Below, in pieces: positions 52,994 to 61,930 of a stretch of DNA of 64,000 nt. The notes under the pieces were generated by a model that was not told where the DNA came from, did no database searches, and saw nothing but the letters and a program-made list of their open reading frames with translations. The translations under genes were made by a program, and so were the position numbers. This DNA is from Flexithrix dorotheae DSM 6795 (lineage in GTDB: Bacteria; Bacteroidota; Bacteroidia; Cytophagales; Flammeovirgaceae), in the NCBI RefSeq assembly GCF_000379765.1, contig NZ_KB903434.1:186001-250000 (forward strand), written 5' to 3'. Positions within the stretch are counted from its first letter, which is position 1. Every line of letters begins with the position of its first letter.

Positions 52994-55606
52994 ATGGGTA
53001 AGCAATTGGAAAAAAAATATAAATTCAAGGATTTAAAAGTTTATTCCTCCACAGAATGGCTGGCAGAAGGGAACAAAAAATACCGGAAAGTATTTGAAAA
53101 TACAGAAACTACCTACTTATATGCCGAGCTCTCCTTTTTTAATAAACTTTTTGATGAGGAACATTGGAAGGTTTCCATCAATTTAAAATGTTACAGATAC
53201 AATGGAAGTTCTAAAGAGTCTATTTGTAACCTTGACATTGAAAAGGAAGTGGAAATTGATGAAAATATTGTATTCATCAGAGAAGGCTGGGGCCATGAAG
53301 AACCAGGGCACATTTGGAAAAGAGGAGATTATTTGTGGGAAGCTTATATTGATGATGAACTGGTGGGGACTACCTATTTCTATATAGAAAATGGTGGCCC
53401 GGTTACCCTTTATGATAATCCTTATTTCGACATCAATTCCATTAAACTTTATGAAGGACCAAAATCGGGAGTTGAAAATTCAAAAAGGAAATATTTAAAA
53501 CAATTCCACGACAAAGAAACCAGGTATATTTGGGTGGAATTTAACCTGGAAAATGCGCAGGACAAGGCCTGGTTTTGCGAGCTAAAATTTAATTTTTACA
53601 ATGATGCAGGTCAACTAAAAGGCACCACATCGGAGCTGAAGCAAATTAAGAGTAGTGAAAATGATATCACCATCATTACTGGCTGGGGTTCCGATAAAAA
53701 AGGGAGTTGGTATCATGATAAATACAAACTGGAAATTGTATTTATGGACCATCTGATTGCTGTTGTTCCTTTCGATTGTGGAAATGCACCAGTTGAGGGC
53801 ATAAATAAATATTTGCATGGTGAAGACCTGATTTTAAAGCCAAATACGAACGAAGATGACACTTCAACTACTGCCAGTATTGAAGATACCCTAATTCAAC
53901 TGGAAACACTGGTGGCTTTATCCGACATCAAAAAAAGAGTAAGGGACTATATTAATTACCTGGAATTTTTAAAACTCAGGCAAAGCCAGGGTTTTGATGA
54001 AAATGAACAGATTAACCTGCATTCCATTTTTACGGGAAATCCAGGTACAGGCAAAACTACCGTGGCCAGATTGCTGGGTAAACTTTACCACCAAATGGGT
54101 CTTTTAAGTGAAGGGACTTTTCTGGAAGTTGGCCGGGCGGAGTTAATTGGCCAATATATAGGCCAAACTGCACCTAAGGTAAAGGATGTAATTGACAGTG
54201 CGCGTGGTGGAGTCCTTTTTATTGACGAAGCCTACGCTCTGGTTCGAAATATTGATGACGACAAGGATTACGGACATGAGGTAATTGAGGTTTTGGTGAA
54301 GGAAATGTCGGATGGTCCTGGAGACATTGCCATTTTTGTAGCGGGATATCCCAGTGAAATGGATAATTTCATCAATAGCAACCCCGGCTTGAAATCCAGG
54401 TTCAATATGCATTTCAACTTCAATGATTATTTGCCTCAGGAACTGATCGAAATTTCAAAAAAAATATCACATGAAAAAAATGTGACTTTTACCAAAAGTG
54501 CCAAAAAACTACTTTATAAGGAACTGACAGAGGCTTTTCGCTCAAGAGACAGGGCTTTTGGAAATGCCCGACTGGTTTTGAGTTTGATAAACGATGCAAA
54601 AATGGAGATGGGGCTCCGGGTAATGAATAATTATTCGGCAGATGAGGAAATTAATAAAAACATGCTTCGCACCATAAGAAAAGAGGATTTAGAAAAAGTT
54701 TTTCAGAAACAGGAACTTGATTTACCTCATATTGAAGTGGATAAAGAATCCCTGGAAGAAGCTTTAACTGAATTAAAAGAACTCATTGGCCTTTCGCATG
54801 TAAAAGCTAAAATTGATGAATTAATTGCCCTGGTAAAGTTTTACCGGGAAACAGGCAGGGATGTAATTGGCAATTTTAACCTGCACACTGTCTTTAAAGG
54901 AAACCCGGGAACAGGTAAAACCACAGTGGCCAGAATACTCGCCAAAATTTACAAAGCGCTGGGTATTCTGGAAAGAGGGCATGTAATAGAATGTAGTCGG
55001 CAGGATCTGGTGGCTGGATTTGTAGGCCAGACAGCCCTTAAGACCAAAGAAGTAATCGATCAGGCAAAAGGTGGTGTTTTGTTTATTGATGAAGCTTACT
55101 CGCTTAAGTCCGGACATCAGCAAAATGATTTTGGAAAGGAAGCCATTGAAGTAATTCTGAAGGAAATGGAAGATGACCGGGGCGGATTTATCGTTATTGC
55201 AGCAGGTTATACCGGGGAAATGGAAAAACTGCTGGAAACTAATCCCGGGTTAAAATCCAGATTTGATGTGGAATTAACTTTCGAAGATTATTCCTATAAA
55301 GAATTGTATAAAGTTGCCCTGTTTATGTTGGAAAAAGAGGGGCTTAAACCAAACAAAGAAGCAGAATTATCCCTTTTAAAATACCTTGAATATATTTATA
55401 ATAATCGGGATAAATATTTTGGAAACGCCAGGGCCGTGAGGAAAATGGTGGATAAAGCCGTAAAAAACCAACATTTAAGAATGGCGGGATTAAAACCTAA
55501 AGAAAGAACTAAATACCAATTGAAGACCCTTTCTGTGAATGATGTAAAAGAGTTTAATCAGGATAATACGGAACTATCGAATGTGGGCAGGAAAATTGGG
55601 TTTTAG
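52994..55606 (+). CDS. Double CbxX/CfxQ-type AAA+ ATPase with duplicated N-terminal beta domain
   Basis: The 870-residue protein starts with two related beta-rich domains (about 10-135 and 147-263). Each ends in a GWG motif (98-100 and 230-232) followed by a Y-x-[WL]-E strand. Two full AAA+ modules of the CbxX/CfxQ (Rubisco-activase, EccA) class follow, with Walker A GNPGTGKT at 348-355 and 636-643. Each has a Walker B GVLFIDEAY and a sensor/arginine segment NPGLKSRF. Both look active. The ATG at 52994 is chosen; TTG at 52979 is possible. It probably remodels a protein bound by the N-terminal domains. It converges on the periplasmic-binding/DUF350 set. Confidence 0.88.
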   Translation: MGKQLEKKYKFKDLKVYSSTEWLAEGNKKYRKVFENTETTYLYAELSFFNKLFDEEHWKVSINLKCYRYNGSSKESICNLDIEKEVEIDENIVFIREGWGHEEPGHIWKRGDYLWEAYIDDELVGTTYFYIENGGPVTLYDNPYFDINSIKLYEGPKSGVENSKRKYLKQFHDKETRYIWVEFNLENAQDKAWFCELKFNFYNDAGQLKGTTSELKQIKSSENDITIITGWGSDKKGSWYHDKYKLEIVFMDHLIAVVPFDCGNAPVEGINKYLHGEDLILKPNTNEDDTSTTASIEDTLIQLETLVALSDIKKRVRDYINYLEFLKLRQSQGFDENEQINLHSIFTGNPGTGKTTVARLLGKLYHQMGLLSEGTFLEVGRAELIGQYIGQTAPKVKDVIDSARGGVLFIDEAYALVRNIDDDKDYGHEVIEVLVKEMSDGPGDIAIFVAGYPSEMDNFINSNPGLKSRFNMHFNFNDYLPQELIEISKKISHEKNVTFTKSAKKLLYKELTEAFRSRDRAFGNARLVLSLINDAKMEMGLRVMNNYSADEEINKNMLRTIRKEDLEKVFQKQELDLPHIEVDKESLEEALTELKELIGLSHVKAKIDELIALVKFYRETGRDVIGNFNLHTVFKGNPGTGKTTVARILAKIYKALGILERGHVIECSRQDLVAGFVGQTALKTKEVIDQAKGGVLFIDEAYSLKSGHQQNDFGKEAIEVILKEMEDDRGGFIVIAAGYTGEMEKLLETNPGLKSRFDVELTFEDYSYKELYKVALFMLEKEGLKPNKEAELSLLKYLEYIYNNRDKYFGNARAVRKMVDKAVKNQHLRMAGLKPKERTKYQLKTLSVNDVKEFNQDNTELSNVGRKIGF

Positions 55607-55616
55607 CCCAGTTTTC

Positions 55617-56597
55617 CTAAAAATTAAACTTAAACAATTTCACTTGCCCGGGATCCTCAATTTTTACCTGAGGTTGTTTGTATTGCTCGGGAACATTATC
55701 CCAGTTATGGTAAATATTTCCTTCCACATAATAGCGATTGCTGGTACTCGAATGAGTGAGGGAAGGTTCATTATTTAAAAATACATTGTAACTACTGGAT
55801 GGAGCCACCTGCCCGGCCTGATTTCCATTCAACACTAATTCTAATTTTCCATCACCATCCACATCAGTTTTTATCCAGTTGATTTGAAGGATTCTGTTAT
55901 AACTGCCATCAATTACCATTTTCACTATTTGTTCATTGAAACCTTCAATTATTTTTTCCGCATTAGGCAAGTCTTTTCTTAGGGCAAAATGAAGGGATCT
56001 TGTTATAAGAGGAGTTGTACCAATTTCAAGATATTGAGCAGCTTCCTCTCGCTGATAGTGCAGTAAATATTGGATTAAAAGTGCATCCACCAACATATAA
56101 TCTGTTTCACCCTTCAAGAGTTTTTCTAAATTCTCCTGATCATTTTTACCCGAAATGAATTCAACACCTTTGGCATTTTCCACTTCCTCCCCATAGGCAT
56201 AATTTCCTACCACAGCCACTTTATTTCCATTGAGTTCTGAAAGGGAAGCCGCACTGACATCATTCCCTTTTCTGCCCACCAGGATTAACTGATTCTGTAA
56301 ATAAGAAACAGAAAACAGCATATATTCTTCCCTTTCCGCACTTTTCCATAATGCTGCACTTCCATCATATTCTCCTTCTTTAATTTTGGATAATACATCT
56401 TGGAAATCAAGAATTTCGGTGGTTTCCCCTGTAGCAGATCTTCTTAAAGCTTCTTTCACCAGGTCGCTTGCAAAAGTTTTTTCTCCTTTAATATTGGTAA
56501 AAGGCGGCCATATATCTGAGGCTAGTTTCACCTGATAATTTTGGGAGAATACAGAAAATGAGGTTAAAATCAGACAAAAAAGTAAAATTAGCTTCAT
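55617..56597 (-). CDS. Periplasmic solute-binding protein-like (SBP_bac_3)
   Basis: The 326-residue protein has a signal peptide ending SVFSQ. A family-3 binding fold follows: VKLASDIWPPFT, EALRRS, YDGSAALWKSAEREEYMLFSVSYLQNQLILVGRKG and DYMLVDALLIQYLL. Unlike transport proteins, it has an extra C-terminal segment (about 245-326) with a DVDGDGKLELV calcium-binding-like motif. No ABC permease is adjacent; it is 24 bp downstream of a DUF350 gene on the same strand. A sensor or adaptor role is possible. Confidence 0.82.
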   Translation of the reverse strand: MKLILLFCLILTSFSVFSQNYQVKLASDIWPPFTNIKGEKTFASDLVKEALRRSATGETTEILDFQDVLSKIKEGEYDGSAALWKSAEREEYMLFSVSYLQNQLILVGRKGNDVSAASLSELNGNKVAVVGNYAYGEEVENAKGVEFISGKNDQENLEKLLKGETDYMLVDALLIQYLLHYQREEAAQYLEIGTTPLITRSLHFALRKDLPNAEKIIEGFNEQIVKMVIDGSYNRILQINWIKTDVDGDGKLELVLNGNQAGQVAPSSSYNVFLNNEPSLTHSSTSNRYYVEGNIYHNWDNVPEQYKQPQVKIEDPGQVKLFKFNF

Positions 56598-56621
56598 ATT
56601 CAAATAAAATTATAAATCAAG

Positions 56622-57473
56622 TCACAAGGTATAAAATAATACCATAGAAAATCCTATAGCCACAAACATTTCCAGCACTCCTGCTCCAATATTTTTATCC
56701 TCAGCAATTTCTTGGTTTAAATCAGAATGAGGAATAATCAACTTATCAAAGAAAAACCTGACTACAAATAAATAGATAAAAACAACCCCAATATCAAAAG
56801 CCAGCAATTGCAGGCTCTCAGACCAGTATTCAAAATCACCTGAAACAGCTTTCATGGCGATAATGCCAATGGAAATAATTCCCCCAGAAAAACCCAATCC
56901 TGCCGCCAGGTTGTTTTTTCCAAGTTCCTCATGCACATTGTAAGAAATGATTTTCTCATAAAGAAGGGCAAAAATAATTAGAATAATCTGGCCAATGGCG
57001 AAAAAAGCAATTGTGACAAATGGGCCTCCACCCTCTCCGTGAATAGCTCCTGCAATCACCATCCCTGAAGCCACATAAGAAGCTCCCTGCACAACTCCTG
57101 CCGCTACATTTCTTTTATCTACAATTTCCTCCTTGCTGGAAAATTGATGCATAATTAACTTATCATTAATCACTCTGGCTAAATTTAAAGCCAAAATTCC
57201 GGCAATGGAATAGCTGCCAACAGCAATTAAATCTTCCCACAAACCAACATGAGGTCCATCTACTGCACCTAAAAAAATGATGGTAATCCCAACAAGGTAC
57301 CCTGTAAAACTTGTGGCCAGGGCAGGGTTATCTTCATGGGTAAGTTGTTTATTTACGCTGTAGGAAGTAGTAAGGTCTTTAAACCATTTTCCCAGTAAAA
57401 ATACCACTGCAAATAAAACAATGGTGAAAACTGAACTGAGCATTTCTTCCCGGGTCTCAAAAAATAAATCCAT
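56622..57473 (-). CDS. DUF350 membrane protein (two DUF350 units)
   Basis: The 283-residue protein has about eight hydrophobic helices arranged as two similar halves. The first half carries LATSFTGYLVGITIIFLGAV; the second carries NLAAGLGFSGGIISIGIIAM. This is the YjfL-type DUF350 layout. In other bacteria DUF350 proteins sit with polyamine, DUF4178 or FAD-oxidoreductase genes in membrane-stress neighbourhoods (general knowledge). Here it is next to the SBP-like gene and 409 bp from the Tat FAD-oxidoreductase gene, which fits that theme. Confidence 0.85.
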   Translation of the reverse strand: MDLFFETREEMLSSVFTIVLFAVVFLLGKWFKDLTTSYSVNKQLTHEDNPALATSFTGYLVGITIIFLGAVDGPHVGLWEDLIAVGSYSIAGILALNLARVINDKLIMHQFSSKEEIVDKRNVAAGVVQGASYVASGMVIAGAIHGEGGGPFVTIAFFAIGQIILIIFALLYEKIISYNVHEELGKNNLAAGLGFSGGIISIGIIAMKAVSGDFEYWSESLQLLAFDIGVVFIYLFVVRFFFDKLIIPHSDLNQEIAEDKNIGAGVLEMFVAIGFSMVLFYTL

Positions 57474-57882
57474 AGTTTATTAAAGGTTAGTGTTTAATTT
57501 TTATAGAAGTTTTGGATAATGGAAAAGTTTAAGAACATGTTTAAATTTTAACTGTTTCGCTGCAAACGCCCATTTATGAAACCTCACTTCAAAATAAAAT
57601 TTCCAAATAACGCTACTATTCAAAAATTTTCTTTTTTCCTGAGAACCCAAAACTGGTCGTTTTCGCTTTGGTCCGACATTTCGGAAAACCTAAATTATAA
57701 ACAAGCTCTAAATCAAAGTGAGGGTTTTTCCGAATCAAAAAAAATCAATTTATAATTTTCTGCTATAATTTAACACCAGAAGAAATAAAGTCCAAATTTG
57801 AAATGGAAAGTTAATTTTCCAAAATCCTTATAATTGCCAGAAGTCAATAATTAGGAGACAAGACTTATTGTCGATTGAATCT
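57474..57882. other. 409-bp intergenic region
   Basis: AT-rich. No ORF, terminator or strong promoter is seen between the FAD-oxidoreductase stop and the DUF350 start. Confidence 0.4.
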
Positions 57883-59406
57883 TTAACCTTCCTTTAGATA
57901 TTTTTTGGCCATTAAGCCTGAATCCAATGCTTCCATAAAAAGTGGTAGTCTTCCATTATCCACCCCGGCATAAACCATTTTGGAGTGTGGTCTGTATAAA
58001 TTCCTATCATTAAATAAATAGCCAGGGGAGGCTAATGGCATGGCATGTCCCATCACTTTCATAAAAACTTTTTTTATTTTCCCGGCAAACTCTTCACTGG
58101 GTATTTTAAAATATCCTGCCATGATACCAATGGTATTTTTCACCACATCTTCCTTATTTTCCTCCAAAGCAGCCAAATACTTTCGATCTTCCATTCTAAA
58201 ACAATAATAAGCCGTTAAAACCCTGTTTTTTGTTTTTTCCATCTGAGCAGCAGAATCTACAAAACCAAGGAAACTTGAGTGATCTGACAGGATTTCATTT
58301 TGCCAGAATTTGTTTTCATTCAAATCGGATTCTACCACAAAATTGATCACCAGCCAGGGCACATATTGATTCGTAGCAAAAAGTTTTTTTTGAGATGGCA
58401 TAATATGCTGTAGCGCATGTTTTTGACCGGCATACACTACCTTATTGGCCTGGAAAGTTTTTATAGTTTTGGATTTTATATCAATCACTTCTACCTCAAA
58501 ACCTTTTAAAACCGGCCTAATTTTCTTTACCAAATGATTCAGCCTGATGGTATTTTCAGGTAGCTGTGTAGCCAGTTTATGCGCAAAATAATAATTGCCT
58601 TCTGGCGGTGAAAATATTTCTGTTTCTGAAGTTAAATAGCCCCTGTTGGCATAATAATAAAGGCCGGCAATGGCAGATACATCCTCGCTGGTTCCCCCAA
58701 AGTCATCCCGCATATGATAATCGATTGCTGCTTTAAATTCAGGGGAAAGATCAATAGAACTCTTTAGAAAGTCATAAAAACTGATTTGATTAAAATGTTG
58801 GTAATCCGCTGGGATTAAACGGGTGGGAAGCATGAAATTTCCAATAAACGGTTTCATCAATTCGAAAAACTCATCCATTGTCTTTCCTTCTGGCAAAAGC
58901 TCATCGTAGTAATCAATCCCATTAAAACATTGAGATTCCCGGTGAGGACTGATCAGGTATTTTTTATCCACAAAATCCCATTTATCAATCAGGGAGTTGA
59001 ACTTCACCACTCCCAGGTTCTCCAGCAATTCAATAGCTTCCTCTCCAAAATATTTCGGATAAGTAAGGTCATAATGCGCTCCCTGGCCAAAAACTTCTCC
59101 TTCAAAATTTTCACTTCCAGAACTCCCTCCTATTCTATCCGATAATTCACAAAGCAAAATGTTATTTTCACGTAAATTCCAGGCAATACTTAACCCGGCA
59201 ATTCCAGCCCCTACAATTAAATAATCCACATTTTCGGTTTTTCCTTTTGGGAAATTATGACTTTCAAATACCAGATGCCCCACAGCCATATCTGAATGAA
59301 AGGAGATGTCAAAATCAAGAATATTATCAGACTTTTCACTTTTTTGGCAGGAAAGAATTGGAAGGAGCGCAAGTGAGGAAAGTTTTATGAAGTTTCTTCT
59401 GTTCAT
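57883..59406 (-). CDS. Tat-exported FAD-dependent oxidoreductase (amine-oxidase fold), lipoprotein-like
   Basis: The 507-residue protein begins MNRRNFIKLSSLALLPILSC. This combines a twin-arginine-type export signal with a lipobox Cys at residue 20, so a folded, lipid-anchored periplasmic flavoprotein is expected. The FAD Rossmann motif is YLIVGAGIAGLSIAWNL (about 63-79), with LSDRIGGSSGS following; the C-terminal FAD end is MVYAGVDNGRLPLFMEALDSGLMAKKYL. The substrate is unknown. It lies upstream of the DUF350 gene on the same strand. Confidence 0.85.
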   Translation of the reverse strand: MNRRNFIKLSSLALLPILSCQKSEKSDNILDFDISFHSDMAVGHLVFESHNFPKGKTENVDYLIVGAGIAGLSIAWNLRENNILLCELSDRIGGSSGSENFEGEVFGQGAHYDLTYPKYFGEEAIELLENLGVVKFNSLIDKWDFVDKKYLISPHRESQCFNGIDYYDELLPEGKTMDEFFELMKPFIGNFMLPTRLIPADYQHFNQISFYDFLKSSIDLSPEFKAAIDYHMRDDFGGTSEDVSAIAGLYYYANRGYLTSETEIFSPPEGNYYFAHKLATQLPENTIRLNHLVKKIRPVLKGFEVEVIDIKSKTIKTFQANKVVYAGQKHALQHIMPSQKKLFATNQYVPWLVINFVVESDLNENKFWQNEILSDHSSFLGFVDSAAQMEKTKNRVLTAYYCFRMEDRKYLAALEENKEDVVKNTIGIMAGYFKIPSEEFAGKIKKVFMKVMGHAMPLASPGYLFNDRNLYRPHSKMVYAGVDNGRLPLFMEALDSGLMAKKYLKEG

Positions 59407-59490
59407 AGGTGCTTAAAGTACCCAATTCCTGTCATTTATAGAAATTTCTCTACTGCTACTTAAGCTTCACAGGAAAAAGTTTTAGGCAAT

Positions 59491-59524
59491 AAAAAAGGTA
59501 ACCTCCCGAAGAAGATTACCTTTT
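59491..59524 (-). terminator. lpdA terminator
   Basis: AAAAGGTAA (59493-59501) pairs with TTACCTTTT (59516-59524); an A run at 59491-59496 becomes the U tract on the minus strand, 20 bp after the lpdA stop. Confidence 0.8.
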
Positions 59525-59544
59525 CTTAAATAATATTTATCTGA

Positions 59545-60945
59545 TTACAAATGAATGATTTCGTCATAAGCATCAGCAGCAGCTTCCATCACTGCCTCCG
59601 ACATGGTTGGGTGAGGGTGAACAGATTTGATAATTTCATGCCCTGTAGTTTCCAGTTTTCTGGCTACCACTACTTCGGCAATCATTTCTGTTACGTTAAA
59701 CCCGATCATGTGCGCTCCTAACCACTCGCCATATTTGGCATCAAAAATTACTTTCACAAAACCATCTTTGGCTCCGGCTGCACTTGCTTTTCCCGATGCA
59801 GAGAAGGGGAATTTACCTACTTTCACTTCATAACCAGCTTCTTTGGCCGCTTTTTCAGTATAACCCACAGAAGCAATTTCAGGAGCACAATAAGTACATC
59901 CGGGAATGTTATTGTAATTTAATGGCTCAGGATTTTGCCCATTAATTTTCTCTACACATATAATTCCCTCAGCTGAAGCCACGTGTGCCAGAGCAGGTCC
60001 ATGCACAATATCACCAATAGCATAAATTCCAGGGATATTAGTTTTGTAATAATCGTCCACTAGCACTTTTCCCTTATCAGTAGCTACGCCTACATCTTCC
60101 AATCCAATTCCTTCAAGATTGGTGGACACACCAACTGCAGAAAGTACAATATCACACTCAATCTTAAATTCTTCTCCCTTCTTATTCGATTTTACAGTTA
60201 CTACACAACCTTCTCCGGAAGTATCCACTGATTGCACAGCTGCATCAGTGTGAATTTTCATTCCTTTTTTCTTGAAAATTCTTTCTAATTGCTTGGAAAC
60301 ATCCTCATCCTCATTAGGTACAATTTTCGGCAAGTATTCTACAATTGTCACCTCAGTGCCCATAGCCTGATAAAAATAGGCAAACTCTACTCCAATGGCT
60401 CCAGAACCCATTACCACCATTTTCTTTGGTAATTTCTCTAAAGTCATGGCCTTTCTGTAACCTATAATTTTCTTATTATCGATTGGCACATTAGGCAATT
60501 CTCTTGATCTTCCACCTGTAGCCAAAATAATATGGCTCGCAGTATAAGAAGATTTAGAACCGTCTTCTGCAGTAACTTCTACTGTATTTTTAGAAGTCAA
60601 TTTACCAAAACCTAATAATTTTTCAATTTTATTCTTTTTCAATAGAAATTCAATTCCCTTGCTCATTCCTCCTGCCACATTTCTACTTCTTTTAACAATA
60701 CCATCAAAGTCAATAGAAGCTTCTTTTACAGAAATTCCGTAATCTTCAGCATGTTGAATATATTCGAATACCTGTGCACTTTTTAATAAAGCTTTAGTTG
60801 GAATACATCCCCAGTTCAAACAAATCCCTCCAATCTCTGCTTTTTCCACCACACCTACTTTCATCCCAAGCTGAGAAGCACGAATCGCAGCAACATAACC
60901 TCCAGGTCCGCTTCCGATAACAATCAAATCAAATTTTGCTGACAT
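59545..60945 (-). CDS. lpdA: Dihydrolipoyl dehydrogenase (E3)
   Basis: The 466-residue flavoenzyme reoxidises lipoamide in 2-oxo-acid dehydrogenase complexes and the glycine cleavage system. FAD site is IVIGSGPGGYVAAIRASQLG; the redox disulfide is GGICLNWGCIPTKAL. NAD site is MVVMGSGAIGVEFAYFYQAMG; the second FAD segment is GIYAIGDIVHGPALAHVA. The C-terminal active-site HPHPTMSEAVMEA includes the catalytic His. The ATG at 60945 is chosen since it opens the FAD motif as in homologues. No E1/E2 genes are adjacent. Confidence 0.97.
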   Translation of the reverse strand: MSAKFDLIVIGSGPGGYVAAIRASQLGMKVGVVEKAEIGGICLNWGCIPTKALLKSAQVFEYIQHAEDYGISVKEASIDFDGIVKRSRNVAGGMSKGIEFLLKKNKIEKLLGFGKLTSKNTVEVTAEDGSKSSYTASHIILATGGRSRELPNVPIDNKKIIGYRKAMTLEKLPKKMVVMGSGAIGVEFAYFYQAMGTEVTIVEYLPKIVPNEDEDVSKQLERIFKKKGMKIHTDAAVQSVDTSGEGCVVTVKSNKKGEEFKIECDIVLSAVGVSTNLEGIGLEDVGVATDKGKVLVDDYYKTNIPGIYAIGDIVHGPALAHVASAEGIICVEKINGQNPEPLNYNNIPGCTYCAPEIASVGYTEKAAKEAGYEVKVGKFPFSASGKASAAGAKDGFVKVIFDAKYGEWLGAHMIGFNVTEMIAEVVVARKLETTGHEIIKSVHPHPTMSEAVMEAAADAYDEIIHL

Positions 60946-61331
60946 ATAATATATGGTTATAGAGTTATCTAAATTTTTTCTGCGCAAATTTAACCTTAAA
61001 AGCCAGAGAAAAAAATTCCCATACCATCTTTAGAGTCATAATTGTGCTTATTCAACATAGAGAAAATCAATCAATTAGCGGAAAGTGGCAAGCGATTAAA
61101 AACATTAGCTGAATGAACTGATTTTAAATCGTTTTAAAAATGACCAAATGAAAAAAGGGCACTTCAAGTCTTAAATTCTTCGAAAATATTTGCAATCAAA
61201 TTTTTTCAAAAAAAATAACCATCCTTTACTGAATGGCTATTACTATTTGAGTTTTATAAGCTTTTTTTCGCTTGCCACAGAGATAAAACAAGATGAAAAC
61301 CCTTATGAGAATTTTAAACTAACCTCCAATT
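60946..61331. other. 386-bp intergenic region
   Basis: Apart from the terminator at 61205-61241 nothing was seen. Confidence 0.5.
61205..61241 (-). terminator. Terminator of the small lipoprotein gene
   Basis: AATAACCAT (61214-61222) pairs with ATGGCTATT (61233-61241) with one mismatch. The preceding A run (61208-61215) becomes the U tract on the minus strand. Confidence 0.65.
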
Positions 61332-61706
61332 TCACTCGTCAATACACTTAAACTGCTCTGGCTCCCAAATTAACTGAGAGATTTTAGGGTTATTAATATC
61401 ATCAAAAGATACTTTAGCATCACCTAAATAACCTGTAATTTCACCATTGCAATCCAAAAGAGAAATTACATAATTACAGCTTGGACAACAAAAGAAAGGC
61501 ACAATATAAGTTTCCCCTCCTTTTTCCACACTATAAATTTTTACAGTACCAACTCCATCTTCTTCAGCTTCTTCAATTATTTTTTGTAGCCAGGGTAATT
61601 CTGCTATTTCTTTTCCGCAAACACTACCTGGAGAAAGTTCTGCATCTTCCTGACAGGAAGGAAAAAATAAGCAGGAAATTATAAAAAATAGAATCAGTTT
61701 TTGCAT
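61332..61706 (-). CDS. Small Cys-containing lipoprotein, unknown function
   Basis: The 124-residue protein has a lipoprotein signal ending LFFPSC. The mature part shows ELPWLQKIIEEAEEDG, a strand pair VKIYSVEKGGETYIVPFF, then CCPSCNYVISLLDCNGEI with four close Cys residues that could bind metal or form disulfides. The ATG at 61706 (MQKLILFF) matches a leader; the longer frame from 61757 is unlikely. I do not recognise a named family with confidence. Divergent from the beta-helix gene. Confidence 0.65.
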   Translation of the reverse strand: MQKLILFFIISCLFFPSCQEDAELSPGSVCGKEIAELPWLQKIIEEAEEDGVGTVKIYSVEKGGETYIVPFFCCPSCNYVISLLDCNGEITGYLGDAKVSFDDINNPKISQLIWEPEQFKCIDE

Positions 61707-61930
61707 TACAGGGTTTTTATTTTTGATTACATCTTTCTGTACGTAACAAAAATTCAAATCATTGCAGTTTTACAGAATTGGTGTTAGGTAAAATCAAATT
61801 TGAACTAAAAATGAATAAAATTTCCCCTCTAATCCATAGCTAAAATTTTTGTTTCAAATAAGCTGATTTTTCCTTAATTTGTTCCTCACAATTTCCTAGT
61901 AACTACTCATTTTTTAAAAGATAAATAACC

